NCBI GenBank assembly: GCA_016787525.1
Contig: JAEUUP010000031.1
Location: 1-42,714, forward strand
DNA: 42,714 nucleotides
Source: Saprospiraceae bacterium
Lineage (GTDB): Bacteria > Bacteroidota > Bacteroidia > Chitinophagales > Saprospiraceae
Direction of reading: 5' to 3'
Numbering within the stretch: position 1 is the stretch's first letter; the number at the start of each line of letters is the position of its first letter. The notes beneath the pieces are model-generated. The model searched no databases and was not told the origin of the DNA. It saw nothing but the letters and a program-made list of their open reading frames with translations. The position numbers and the translations under genes were made by a program. This document shows, piece by piece, positions 8,221-18,180 of this stretch.

Positions 8221-11200
8221 TTATCGTAAAACCGTCATATTACCCCTCAGTATCTTGCCATCATTGACATTCAAACGCAGGACATAATAGTATGTTCCTT
8301 CGGGTAATTCTGCACCGCTTTGGTTGACACCTTGCCAGTCGTTGCGATAAGGTCGAGCTTTGTACAATATATCGCCCCAGCGACTGAAAATAACCAATTC
8401 GTTGTTTGGATATTGGTCAATACCATCAATAATTAGAACATCGTTTTTACCATCGCCATTCGGAGTGATGGCATTTGGAATGTCCAACTCGACTTTTATT
8501 GTATCCTTGGGTTTAGGATTGATTAAAATCCGTACTTCCCCTGTATCACAAAGTCGGGTGCATAAATCGCTGCACACAGCAAATTTGAACTTAACTATTC
8601 CAACAAATGACGTATCTGGTTTATAAACAAAGCCACCATTGGTGAACAATTCAAATGTGCCAGATGCGGGATTGGTTAACCGTGTAATCGAATATGTACC
8701 TGTTGGGGCACTTTCATTAACATTCCCAGAAACGGCTTGTCCGACGGTTGTTACTAATGAAAGAGTATTGGCTTTTGGTAGCAATGGTAAGAAAATTTGA
8801 ACCGTATCACGTACCGTATAATTGGGGCAAGATGTATCAGAAACCGACCAAACGAATACATTGCGCCCATTTTGTAGGTTTGTCGCTGCTGATTTGGGGT
8901 CCGTAGGCGTAGAAATATTCACACCAGTGGTTAAACTAGACCATTTGCCGATGTATTGTAGATTCTCAGCCGCATCCAAAGCGACACTGGTTTGACACAC
9001 GCTTTTGTCAACACCTGCATTAGCAATGGGCAATGGTTTCAAATTTACCCTTGCAGAATCTGTAATATCAGCTTTACAGCCATTTTTATCTTTCAATTCA
9101 ATCACTGTATAAGTTGTTGACAATAATGGGTTGACGGTGAGTTGCTGACCATTGAAAACATTGTCTAAGAAACGAATACCGACATCATTGCGTAAAGTCA
9201 AATCAAAAATTCCACTTTGATTAATGTTCAATTTTAATGTAGCAGGGCTATTGCGGCATACTGTTGTATCACCTATGATACCAGCAGTCAGTTTACTTTT
9301 AAAAATAATAGGCTTTCCTACACTTACAGAAGCACAAGGTTTGGTCAAATCTACCGACCCATTGGCTAATGAATCGCCAACGATATAGGCGATGTAATAA
9401 ACTTTATCTAATTGTAAACCTGTCGCATCGAATATACCTGTTTTATTTCTTTTCAAAATACTCCCCCTCAGTATAGCACTGCCATCATGTAAAATGTATT
9501 CATATGCATCTGTTCCATCCAATCGGGCATCATTTTGTGTCGTTGCACGCCCTGTCAATCCATAACAAACAACAATAGAATCATTGCGCAAACTACCCGC
9601 TGATGTATAACAAGGGCAATTTTTTATGCCAGTGATTTCATTGGACAAACATCCAAATGCATCTTTGGCTTGAAATTTATATGTGGTATTGTTGACGATA
9701 GCGTTTGAATTGAATAAAACACCTTGAGATGATAATATGCCTCCCACTGAGCCAGTCATGGTGAAAGGTGGTGAAATACCGCTAATGCTGAGTTGAACAC
9801 GATACTCTGTTGCTTCCAGATTACAATTTTCAGATGCAAGAGTCAAAACTGGTAATTCCTTAAATTCGATTTGAACCGAATCTACGCTCCCACAACCAAT
9901 GGTATTCGATGATTCAAATTTAAAAATATAAATGCCTGCTTTTGAAACAGTGACATCCGTTTGCACATCAAAAGAGTTGCTGAATAAGACTGTTGTACCT
10001 ATCGGTTTGCTGACGACACTCCATGTTTGAACTGTTGTCGTCGTTTGCCCCCTCAGTATCGCACGGTTACCACAGACAATAGTATCTTTTCCTGCATTGA
10101 CCGTAGGTTTCGTAACAATTGTAATGTTAACACAAGTCCAAAAGCCATTACCACAAGCATTTACACCTCTCGCACAGACCTGACCACCGCGGCTTGTACC
10201 CAAGTTAACTGTAATTCGTGTCCCCATTGAATCACCGATGATGTGTGCACCATTTGGCACTTGCCATTGATAAGATATGGCATCAGTTACGGTTGCAATA
10301 CTGAATGTTTCGATTGATCCTTCACACAAAGTCGTAGTGCCGATGATTGCAGAAGGCGCAGAAGGTGGTGTTTTAACATTGACATAAATGCGGCTTGGCA
10401 TCCCATCGGCACAGCCTCCCAAAGGGACAACACGTACATAACCACTTGATGAACCAAATCGAATCGTTACACGATTTGTATTCAAGCCATTGACAATAGA
10501 TGCTCCTGATGGCGTAATCCATGTATAACCTGCGGCATTAGGGTCATTTTGAACCTCAAAAACAGCTATTGAATCTTTACAAACAATATTTGAACCTGTC
10601 AGTGGCAATGAATCCAATGTGTTTTTCACTTCGACGGCAATACAAGCTGATTTTTTGACATTACAGCTGTTTTGAATCTCGATACAAACATTACCACCCG
10701 ATATCGACCCCCAATCAACCGTAACGCTGCTGGTTGTGCCACTGCCGATGATACTTGCACCCAAAGGCACTGTCCATTTATAAGCCGTTATCCCCGCGTT
10801 AGTTGGTATCGAATAAGTGGCCCGACTCATAGGGCAAACCGTTGCTGGACCTGACATAATAGGGGTCACAAGTGTAGCGTCTTTGATTTGTACATTTGTA
10901 TTCACGGTTCTTGTCAAACCACAATTGTTCGTCATGGTCAATCTAACAGTACCATTGCCTAATGCCGTTCCCCAAGTAACCAAAATCGTATTAGTACCTT
11001 GACCCCTCAGTATAGAAGCTCCTGTGGGCACTTGCCATGTGTAAATAAAAGCGGCTGATGTATTGACTGAGTAAACTGTTGTGTCGTTTGAACAAACTGA
11101 AACGTTACCAATAATTGGCAATGAGTCAGGAGCTGCATTCTTTAATTGAACGTCGAAACAAGTTTGTTGTCCTGCACCACAACGACTTGATGGTGTGAGA

Positions 11201-13440
11201 CAAACGCGTCCTGTTGCTGTCGAGCCCCAAGAGACTGAAATATTAGGCGTTCCTTGTCCCGATACAATTGTGCCATTTGTGACAATCCATTGATAATCAG
11301 AAATATTTGAATTGGATGTGACACTATAATTTGCTGTCGAATTGAGACAAACCGAAGATTCACCTGCAATACTGAGGGGGTCTGGAATTTTCGCAATATC
11401 CACTGTTCTACATATTGTATCGCTCTTACCGCAGCCATTTTCGGCATCTACACAGACCGTAGCGGAGCTAACATTCGCATTCCAATTGATATTGATTTGA
11501 CTGCTACCCGCGCCCGAAAAAGTTCCGCCTGTCACTACCCAATTATAGGTGAGGCCTCCAGTGGGATTATTGATACGATACAAAGCTGGCGTAGCAGAAC
11601 AAGCCTGAAAAGCCCCGACGAGGTCAGGTTTGGTCGGCACAGAGCCACTTCGTGTCACCGAAATTGTTCGTTCTTGCGAACAACTGATACCGTTTAGGGA
11701 TAATGTGAGCTTAAATTTATATGAACCAGCTTGTGTGACTGTAGCTGTTGAGGCTGTACTGACGACTTGTCCTGAGCCTATATTTGTCCACTCAAAAGTT
11801 GGTTGAGCATTGGATGGATTAGTGTAAAACCCTGTCAAAGTAACACTTTGCACCTGACAAGAAAGCGCAGGATTAGCAGGCGTTAAACTAACATTTGATG
11901 AAATCACCGTCAAATTCAATATAACGATAGAATCGCAGCCTCTGAATGACCCATTGCGAATAGTATCTCGGTACGTACCAGCAACCGAATAATTGTTAGA
12001 ACCAATCTGAACTGACGAACCAATACAAACCGTCGAATCTATCGTTTTGATAGGTTGTGGATAGTTGACCAATGTCAGATTCACAACAGAATCACAACCC
12101 GAAGCCGTTGTAAATGTCGCTGTATAACTACCAGGGCTTACAAGGTTTTGATTCTTGAAAGTATAAATAGCTTCAGTACATTTTTCAACTGTAACATCTC
12201 TGACTATTTGAGAACCAATGCCTACACCCTTGCAAATCCATGGTGTTATCTCGCAACGACCTGATACTTGCACACAAATACTATCGGCCACAGTGCCCCA
12301 ATTCACGGAAATGTTTCTCGTGTTTTGTCCTCCTGTTATCGTACCAGAATTACCTTGAATTTTCCATTGATAATTCAACGCACCTACTTGCTCGGGTACA
12401 GAAAAACTCAAATTTGATTGATTGTTACACACTGTTGACACCCCGCTGATAGAGGCACTACTCAAAGATGTCCCTTGCACGCTACCTTTTTCTATGAAAA
12501 TGGAAAAGTCACAAATCCCTCCTGCGTACCCATCCACCATGATGTAGTAAGTTTTGCCAACTACTAAATTTCGGCACTGTAAAACAGATATGTCTCCAAC
12601 AGGCATATCTCGATTGCATGCGACAGGGTTTAAGGCTGAAAAATTGACACAATCATCTGTAGTAATGATGGCTGCTTGGATACCCTGCCCCGCACAATTC
12701 GCAACTTTAAACTTAAAGTCTATTATATCGCTTCCTGCGACAAATGACAACCAAACATTATTATTTACATCATTTGGAAAACAAACAGCACTCCCAGGGC
12801 TTGTCTGAACCGTAAAAGTATTGTTTCTACTACAATAAGGAAAATCACTTGGACACAACAGTGTTGCTGACTGACAGTTCAAACCTGGTGCACGCGAAGT
12901 ACAATTGATAGGGGGCAATATGGTCACTTGACCATAACTTGAGGCTAAAGGCAATACTTCATTGGCTGCATTCTTGAAAATTGTGGGATAGACTGGTATG
13001 TCGTTTATAAAATTGATAAGAGCTGGTGTAGCAGAATAACTCGGCACTTTGAACTGTATGGAGTAGATGACTCTATCATCAGCCACACTCAAAGCGGCTG
13101 CAGCCCACGAAAAATTCATTTTGCCAGATGCAATACTACTAATATCGACCATTGTACTCGATAGCTCGCTCACAGGCGAAGAGTGGCTTTGGTACTGCAA
13201 TTTGGTCGCATCCCACTGAATTGAGAATACGAATTCATTGATATTGACAAAATTCCGCGCTGTGATATTAATCGTAATTAAGTCTGGCGCAGTTGCCGTC
13301 GTGCGAGTAGCATACAGGCGAACACTGTCCGCAAAGGCAGTAGTAGGCTTTAGTGTGTTCGTTGCAAAGTTTGGAAGACTTAAAAAAAGTGAAAATAGTA
13401 AGCCCACCAACAACATCAAGTGTTTTTTAAACCGATTCAT
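8221..13440 (-). CDS. Giant secreted Ig/PKD-like repeat protein with type B T9SS C-terminal domain
   Basis: About 1739 aa from the ATG at 13440. A signal peptide (MNRFKKHLMLLVGLLFSLFL) leads to a cohesin-like domain (ADSVRLYATRTTATAPDLIT, then FSIQWDATKLQYQS). A Cys-rich region and at least seven PKD-like repeats of about 80-90 residues follow, each with a Y.W.V/P...G....G....I.V.WG pattern. The last ~90 residues (IPNAITPNGDGKNDVLII, then FSRWGDILYKA, PEGTYYYVL) form the gliding motility-associated (type B) sorting domain used by the type IX secretion system. It is probably a surface or matrix adhesin. A good promoter at 13492-13522 places the start at 13440, not upstream at 13494. Five TACTGAGGGG copies lie inside, four read as ILRG. 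Confidence 0.9.
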   Translation of the reverse strand: MNRFKKHLMLLVGLLFSLFLSLPNFATNTLKPTTAFADSVRLYATRTTATAPDLITINITARNFVNINEFVFSIQWDATKLQYQSHSSPVSELSSTMVDISSIASGKMNFSWAAAALSVADDRVIYSIQFKVPSYSATPALINFINDIPVYPTIFKNAANEVLPLASSYGQVTILPPINCTSRAPGLNCQSATLLCPSDFPYCSRNNTFTVQTSPGSAVCFPNDVNNNVWLSFVAGSDIIDFKFKVANCAGQGIQAAIITTDDCVNFSALNPVACNRDMPVGDISVLQCRNLVVGKTYYIMVDGYAGGICDFSIFIEKGSVQGTSLSSASISGVSTVCNNQSNLSFSVPEQVGALNYQWKIQGNSGTITGGQNTRNISVNWGTVADSICVQVSGRCEITPWICKGVGIGSQIVRDVTVEKCTEAIYTFKNQNLVSPGSYTATFTTASGCDSVVNLTLVNYPQPIKTIDSTVCIGSSVQIGSNNYSVAGTYRDTIRNGSFRGCDSIVILNLTVISSNVSLTPANPALSCQVQSVTLTGFYTNPSNAQPTFEWTNIGSGQVVSTASTATVTQAGSYKFKLTLSLNGISCSQERTISVTRSGSVPTKPDLVGAFQACSATPALYRINNPTGGLTYNWVVTGGTFSGAGSSQININWNANVSSATVCVDAENGCGKSDTICRTVDIAKIPDPLSIAGESSVCLNSTANYSVTSNSNISDYQWIVTNGTIVSGQGTPNISVSWGSTATGRVCLTPSSRCGAGQQTCFDVQLKNAAPDSLPIIGNVSVCSNDTTVYSVNTSAAFIYTWQVPTGASILRGQGTNTILVTWGTALGNGTVRLTMTNNCGLTRTVNTNVQIKDATLVTPIMSGPATVCPMSRATYSIPTNAGITAYKWTVPLGASIIGSGTTSSVTVDWGSISGGNVCIEIQNSCNVKKSACIAVEVKNTLDSLPLTGSNIVCKDSIAVFEVQNDPNAAGYTWITPSGASIVNGLNTNRVTIRFGSSSGYVRVVPLGGCADGMPSRIYVNVKTPPSAPSAIIGTTTLCEGSIETFSIATVTDAISYQWQVPNGAHIIGDSMGTRITVNLGTSRGGQVCARGVNACGNGFWTCVNITIVTKPTVNAGKDTIVCGNRAILRGQTTTTVQTWSVVSKPIGTTVLFSNSFDVQTDVTVSKAGIYIFKFESSNTIGCGSVDSVQIEFKELPVLTLASENCNLEATEYRVQLSISGISPPFTMTGSVGGILSSQGVLFNSNAIVNNTTYKFQAKDAFGCLSNEITGIKNCPCYTSAGSLRNDSIVVCYGLTGRATTQNDARLDGTDAYEYILHDGSAILRGSILKRNKTGIFDATGLQLDKVYYIAYIVGDSLANGSVDLTKPCASVSVGKPIIFKSKLTAGIIGDTTVCRNSPATLKLNINQSGIFDLTLRNDVGIRFLDNVFNGQQLTVNPLLSTTYTVIELKDKNGCKADITDSARVNLKPLPIANAGVDKSVCQTSVALDAAENLQYIGKWSSLTTGVNISTPTDPKSAATNLQNGRNVFVWSVSDTSCPNYTVRDTVQIFLPLLPKANTLSLVTTVGQAVSGNVNESAPTGTYSITRLTNPASGTFELFTNGGFVYKPDTSFVGIVKFKFAVCSDLCTRLCDTGEVRILINPKPKDTIKVELDIPNAITPNGDGKNDVLIIDGIDQYPNNELVIFSRWGDILYKARPYRNDWQGVNQSGAELPEGTYYYVLRLNVNDGKILRGNMTVLR

Positions 13441-13491
13441 GGGAAATCTAAGTCTTGGAAAATTTATTGGAAATTGGGAAATGAGTGTGCG

Positions 13492-13522
13492 CAAAATTAG
13501 TAGATTTATAGAATTTCACAAA
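13492..13522 (-). promoter_or_regulatory. Promoter of the giant repeat-protein gene
   Basis: On the minus strand TTTG (13519-13522), a 19-bp spacer, then TAATTTTG (13492-13499) match the Bacteroidota consensus TTTG-N19-TAnnTTTG. It would give a leader of about 45 nt to the ATG at 13440. Confidence 0.65.
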
Positions 13523-13647
13523 CATATTCAAAAAATATAGACTAAAAAGGTTAGCCCAAACAAGTCATACAACTTTTTCAAAGAAAATACTGAGGGGTAT
13601 CTCGTTGTTCGCATCCATGCTTTCTATTTCATAATTATCTTTGCCTG

Positions 13648-15039
13648 ATGCAGCCACATCGTTTTTTCATAGCAACAGCACTAATATTTGGTCTTACTTA
13701 TGTATGCATCGTACCGCCTTTTCAAGCGCCCGACGAGTTCAATCATTTCTATCGTAGTTGGCAAATAGCCGACGGTGGATGGGTAGGAAAAAAAACTTCA
13801 GACAATCGTTTAGGCGATTCACTACCGATAAGTTTATTAATCGTTTCAAAACCTTTTGCAGCACTGCCTTTCCACTTCGAGGAACGTATCAAAACCAGTA
13901 CCATTTTTTCATATCTGTCTGTCCCGACCAAAGCTTCGGATAAGACTTTTATTGATTTTACAAATACTGCTGTTTACGCACCTCCGGCTTATCTACCTCA
14001 ATCTCTATCAATCTCTGTGTGTAAACATTTCGAATTGCATCCCCTCAGTATTTTTTATCTATCTCGGCTTTTCACGTTTTTAGTTTGGCTTATAATTATT
14101 TATACATCCATTAAAATCGCACCTATTCAAAAGTGGCTTCTAGTATTTTTAGCACTTCTACCCTCTTCTCTGTTTATCAACACCAGCCTAAATGCCGATG
14201 TAATTACTAACGCTTTTTCGTTTCTTTCTATTTCTCTATTTTTGAAAATGTTTTTTGAAAAAGATAAAATATTAAAATTAGAAATAAGTGCTTTTATCTT
14301 CTGCACATCTCTTATTTCGCTCAACAAAATGGCTTATTTCCCACTATTATTTCTCTTTTTTTTGATACCCAAAAAACAGTTTTCGTTGCCTCTTGAAAAG
14401 CATTTTTATGGATTTTTACTTCTATTTTGCCATGTATTTGTCATTATTGGGTGGTCAAAAGTCATTCAACCGCTTTACATTCGTTTTGAAGAATACCATT
14501 CCGCATTTCGCATTGGGCAACAACTGAATGAAGGTGTTGACCCCTCGGCACAACTATCATTCATCATACACAATCCATTGACTTTTAGTAAAATACTGTT
14601 TTTTTCATTTATACAAACGTTGCCTCACACATTCATCCACTACATCGGAAAATTTGGTTGGGAAAAAAATTATTTGCCTTTAACAATGATTTTGCCATTA
14701 TTTTTGGTCTTGATACTGAGGGGTATAAGTGAAACCCAAATTCCTTATTTTCGTTTTTCTACAAAGCAAAAAGGATTGATAATGACTATTGGCTTGCTCA
14801 TGTGCATCTGTTTAGCGACAGTGATGTATCTCATTTGGTGTCCTGTTGGTAGTTCTTTTATCGAAAACCTTAGCGGAAAGTATTTTATTCCTATTTTTCC
14901 GTTGTTTTTTATTTGTTTACCCACCTTTGATTTAAAAAAATATCGTTTTTTTACGACTGAAAAATGGACAGCTGCTTGGCTGTGGTTGACATTGATTTAT
15001 GGCGTATGGCAAGTTTGTGAAAGATACTACTTCGATTGA
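13648..15039 (+). CDS. DUF2142 multi-spanning membrane protein
   Basis: The 463-aa protein has about ten hydrophobic helices. The first external loop carries PPFQAPDEFNHFYRSWQIAD, the hallmark of the DUF2142 family, whose members resemble membrane glycosyltransferases of the GT-C type with an acidic residue in the first loop. A later YLIWCPVGSSFIENLSGKYF fits the conserved C-terminal loop of the family. A role in surface polysaccharide or glycolipid building is likely by family resemblance only. It is divergent from the giant adhesin gene and stands alone. TACTGAGGGG copies at 14041 and 14714 encode PLS and LRG. The ATG start is clear. Confidence 0.85.
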   Translation: MQPHRFFIATALIFGLTYVCIVPPFQAPDEFNHFYRSWQIADGGWVGKKTSDNRLGDSLPISLLIVSKPFAALPFHFEERIKTSTIFSYLSVPTKASDKTFIDFTNTAVYAPPAYLPQSLSISVCKHFELHPLSIFYLSRLFTFLVWLIIIYTSIKIAPIQKWLLVFLALLPSSLFINTSLNADVITNAFSFLSISLFLKMFFEKDKILKLEISAFIFCTSLISLNKMAYFPLLFLFFLIPKKQFSLPLEKHFYGFLLLFCHVFVIIGWSKVIQPLYIRFEEYHSAFRIGQQLNEGVDPSAQLSFIIHNPLTFSKILFFSFIQTLPHTFIHYIGKFGWEKNYLPLTMILPLFLVLILRGISETQIPYFRFSTKQKGLIMTIGLLMCICLATVMYLIWCPVGSSFIENLSGKYFIPIFPLFFICLPTFDLKKYRFFTTEKWTAAWLWLTLIYGVWQVCERYYFD

Positions 15040-15134
15040 GGAATAACGGTGGTTTATTTTTGATGTAATCGAGACAACAGTAGCCTTACAAACCCAAACC
15101 AATGAGTTAAAAACATAATTAATTTGAGAAAAAT

Positions 15135-16454
15135 ATGAGAGCCGCCCAAATAATTTTTTGTGAATATCAATTGTTGAGACATCCATTTGGTAGCATCAAA
15201 TTCTTGAAAATCAACAATGTAAGCAAATCAAAAAAAATCAATAACATCCTCCTTGGTTGTACATTACAGATTGCCCAACACATCAAAAACAAACAATTAT
15301 TATTCATTATTCTTAAATTCCTAAGCGTTTTTTCACTTCGCATTTTCACACTCAGCTACTTGTCGCTTCTTTTTTCTATGCCTAACAGAGCATACGGTCA
15401 ATCTGTGTGCGATCATTATTTTGAAGCTTTAAAAAAAACGACTCAAAACAAAACTCTTAAACGTTCTTTCAAAATTTCATCTCAAATTAATGGCGATAAA
15501 AATATAAATTATACAGAGTCAGATGTCGAAGGCAGAGTCCATTTTTGGGGCAATGTGGGTAGTTTGCGCATTGAGTCTTATTTTGCTGATGGCAAACGTT
15601 ACTCAAAAATACAAAGCCCGTTTATTCAAGACGATGAATGGACTTACCAGGAAATCAATAGCAGTGACTCCTCCAGGTCAAAAAGTTTTGAAGCTCAGGT
15701 TTTAGAGGCTCAAAGCATTGATTGTCAATTAATTGGTGAACAAAAAATAAAAAATAAATTGTGCCAAATCTTGAGTTATTCTATTCAAAAAAACATGCCC
15801 AAACGTAGCGGCGTTGATTCTTTTTTGATGGAGATGAAGGTCAAAACGTGGTTTTGTCCGACCGATAGCTTGGTGTACAAACACGAATACGATGTGACAA
15901 CTGAGCGTTTGACGCAAACAGTAAAAAGTATTTTGGAATACGATGTGCCTGTGAAAATTCAATTACCCAATAATGCAAAATTTGAACCCCCAATCAAAGT
16001 AATGACCACCGTAACGCCTACTACCGTGAACGTTCAGAAAGAGGTCATTGCGACGAATGATACATTAGCACCTACTGCCAATATAGAAAAAATAGAGAAA
16101 AAACCAAACATTGATAGTACCTACGCCCGTGACAGTATTTTTACGTCGGTTGACCAATATCCTGAATACAAAGATGGTATAGCTGGGTTGTCAAGATACA
16201 TCAGTTCTAATATTCACTACCCCGAAGAAGCGCGGAAAGCTGGGGTCAGTGGCACTGTAAATGTGGCTTTTGTGGTTGAATTAGATGGCAAATTGACAGA
16301 TATTCATATCAAAAAAGGTCTGCGCGAGGACATTGACACTGAAGCTAAACGCCTCATAGAATCTATGACTGGGGCTTGGAAACCTGCAAAACTGAATGGG
16401 AAAGATGTGAGAGCTATTTACTCCTTACCTTTAAAATTTGAAATGCGCGAATGA
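15135..16454 (+). CDS. TonB C-terminal domain protein with LolA-like N-terminal half
   Basis: The 439-aa protein ends in a TonB C-terminal domain (about 350-437: YPEYKDGIAGLSRYISSNIH, then YPEEARKAGVSGTVNVAFVV, ending YSLPLKFEMRE). A hydrophobic segment at about 55-81 followed by AYGQS looks like a signal peptide, so the annotated N-terminus may be too long; no nearer ATG is in frame. The middle (about 90-290) resembles outer-membrane lipoprotein carrier-like beta domains, a weak call. TonB domains link inner-membrane energy to outer-membrane receptors, but without a standard TM anchor and proline-rich spacer this may be an envelope protein that only borrows the domain. The stop overlaps the next start by 4 bp (ATGA). 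Confidence 0.75.
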   Translation: MRAAQIIFCEYQLLRHPFGSIKFLKINNVSKSKKINNILLGCTLQIAQHIKNKQLLFIILKFLSVFSLRIFTLSYLSLLFSMPNRAYGQSVCDHYFEALKKTTQNKTLKRSFKISSQINGDKNINYTESDVEGRVHFWGNVGSLRIESYFADGKRYSKIQSPFIQDDEWTYQEINSSDSSRSKSFEAQVLEAQSIDCQLIGEQKIKNKLCQILSYSIQKNMPKRSGVDSFLMEMKVKTWFCPTDSLVYKHEYDVTTERLTQTVKSILEYDVPVKIQLPNNAKFEPPIKVMTTVTPTTVNVQKEVIATNDTLAPTANIEKIEKKPNIDSTYARDSIFTSVDQYPEYKDGIAGLSRYISSNIHYPEEARKAGVSGTVNVAFVVELDGKLTDIHIKKGLREDIDTEAKRLIESMTGAWKPAKLNGKDVRAIYSLPLKFEMRE

Positions 16455-17848
16455 ATAATTCAAAAATCCCCCCCTCAGTAGAGCAACAAATTGTAGAAGC
16501 TTTGGGACAAGATTGTGTATTCACTGACAATGAAACTTTGGAAAAACACAGTCGCGACCAATCTAAGAACCTCACTCTGCGCCCCGATATGGTTGTAAAA
16601 CCACACGATACTGAGGGGCTCTCTCGACTCTTTAAAATTTGTAACACACATGGTATTCCAGTCACTATACAGGGTGGTTTATCGGGTTTGACAGGGGCAG
16701 CTCTGACTGCTACGGGTGGTATAGCCCTCTCCATGGAACGATTCGATAAGATTTTAGACATTGATAAAGCCAACTTCCAAGTCACTGTCGAAGCAGGTGT
16801 CATCACTGAGCATCTATATAATGTGCTGAAAAACAATGATTTATTCTATCCGCCTGACCCTCAAGGCAAGGGATGGTCATTCATTGGTGGTAATATCAAC
16901 ACAAACGCCGGTGGACCCAAATGTGTCAAATATGGTGTAACAAGAGATTATGTATTGAATCTCGAAATTGTGTTGCCATCAGGTGAAGTGATGTGGACAA
17001 GCTCAAACACTTTGAAGTTTTCTACTTGCTACAATCTCACCCATCTTATTGTGGGTTCGGAAGGCACATTGGCGGTTGTCACAAAAGCCGTTCTGAAATT
17101 ACTGCCTTTGCCAACAGTCAATTTGCTTCTATTAGCGTCATTTCCTGAGGCAGAAGATGCTTGTACAGCAGTGGCAGCCATTTTCCAAGCAGGCGTTGTA
17201 CCTTCAGGTTTGGAATATATGGAGTGGGAAATGGTGAACTACTCGGCGCGCTATCTCGGTGTTGAACCCCTCAGTAGAGAGCATGATGCCTTTCTGTTGA
17301 TTGAAGTTGATGGCAACAATTTAGATATTTTACACCAAGATTGTGAAAAAATTGCCACTGTTTTGCAAGATTTCAAGGTTGGAGATATTCTTTTCGCCGA
17401 CAATGAAACACAAAAAAATGAACTTTGGAAACTCCGCCGCAATGCTGGCAATGCCATGATAAACTTGTCGAAGGAACGTTTGGGCGAAGATACTGTTGTC
17501 CCGCGTGCAGCTTTACCTGCTCAGCTCAAGGGTGTACGCGAGATTGCTCAAAAATACGGTGTCAAAATCGCCAGTTTGGGTCATTTGGGTGATGGTAATA
17601 TGCACATTAATATTTTAGCAGATGAAGAACCAACCGAAGAATGGTACACAAGAGCTAAACAAGCTAAACGTGCCATTTTTGAACTCACAAAATCGCTCAA
17701 TGGTATGCTTTCAGCTGAACATGGCGTTGGTATCACGCAAACACCTTTTTTAGATGTATTTTTCAATAATACACATCGAGAAATACTGAGGGGTATTAAA
17801 AAAGTATTTGACCCAAAAGGTATTTTAAATCCACATAAATTCGTGTAA
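16451..17848 (+). CDS. FAD-linked oxidase, glycolate/D-lactate dehydrogenase type (GlcD-like)
   Basis: The 465-aa flavoprotein has an N-terminal PCMH-type FAD-binding domain (about 1-215: VTIQGGLSGLTGAAL, IGGNINTNAGGPKCVKYG, LIVGSEGTLAVVTKAVLKL). A C-terminal FAD-oxidase domain follows, with HLGDGNMHINI and SAEHGVGITQ metal and substrate motifs. It likely oxidises a D-2-hydroxyacid such as D-lactate or glycolate; substrate cannot be told from sequence. Its ATG overlaps the stop of the TonB-domain gene, so the two are probably co-transcribed. It carries four TACTGAGGGG copies in 1.4 kb (16471, 16609, 17267, 17784); the first has a C7 run at codons 7-9, a potential slippage site. Confidence 0.9.
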   Translation: MNNSKIPPSVEQQIVEALGQDCVFTDNETLEKHSRDQSKNLTLRPDMVVKPHDTEGLSRLFKICNTHGIPVTIQGGLSGLTGAALTATGGIALSMERFDKILDIDKANFQVTVEAGVITEHLYNVLKNNDLFYPPDPQGKGWSFIGGNINTNAGGPKCVKYGVTRDYVLNLEIVLPSGEVMWTSSNTLKFSTCYNLTHLIVGSEGTLAVVTKAVLKLLPLPTVNLLLLASFPEAEDACTAVAAIFQAGVVPSGLEYMEWEMVNYSARYLGVEPLSREHDAFLLIEVDGNNLDILHQDCEKIATVLQDFKVGDILFADNETQKNELWKLRRNAGNAMINLSKERLGEDTVVPRAALPAQLKGVREIAQKYGVKIASLGHLGDGNMHINILADEEPTEEWYTRAKQAKRAIFELTKSLNGMLSAEHGVGITQTPFLDVFFNNTHREILRGIKKVFDPKGILNPHKFV

Positions 17849-17854
17849 AAAACA

Positions 17855-17886
17855 AGCCCTTCCAAGTGAAAAGCCTTGGGAGGGCT
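17855..17886. terminator. Hairpin after the FAD oxidase gene
   Basis: AGCCCTTCCAAG (17855-17866) pairs with CTTGGGAGGGCT (17875-17886) with one G-T wobble and an 8-nt loop, just after the stop at 17848. No strong T-run follows. Confidence 0.6.
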
Positions 17887-18116
17887 GCTACTCAAACATT
17901 CCTTTATTTATTATGCTCCATCTTAATCTTTTTGATTGTATATTTCTTGTGAGGTCGGTCATCAAAAGTATGCAACTTCCGCATAAAAGTAAAACTATTA
18001 TTTTAAACAATTCCACTTTTGTAATGTTCATTTTTAATTATTTTTTTTTGCGTAATTTTTAGCAACTAAAAATTTCTATACGACACAGGTAGTTTTACTT
18101 TTAAAAATACAATTTT

Positions 18117-18147
18117 TTTTAGCATTTGTAAAACTATACTATCTTTG
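18117..18147 (+). promoter_or_regulatory. Candidate promoter of the tetR-family gene
   Basis: TATCTTTG (18140-18147) is an exact TAnnTTTG -7 box, with TTTT (18117-18120) 19 bp upstream as a weak -33 element. The leader to the ATG at 18181 would be about 28 nt. The rest of the 17887-18180 spacer shows only AT-rich DNA. Confidence 0.5.
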
Positions 18148-18180
18148 AGCCATAACTTAATGACTGAATAATAGGACAAA

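Noticed and set aside
13441-13494. Upstream start for the giant repeat protein
   Set aside because: A good promoter -7 box lies at 13492-13499, so the region is probably untranslated leader, and the ATG at 13440 starts a standard signal peptide.
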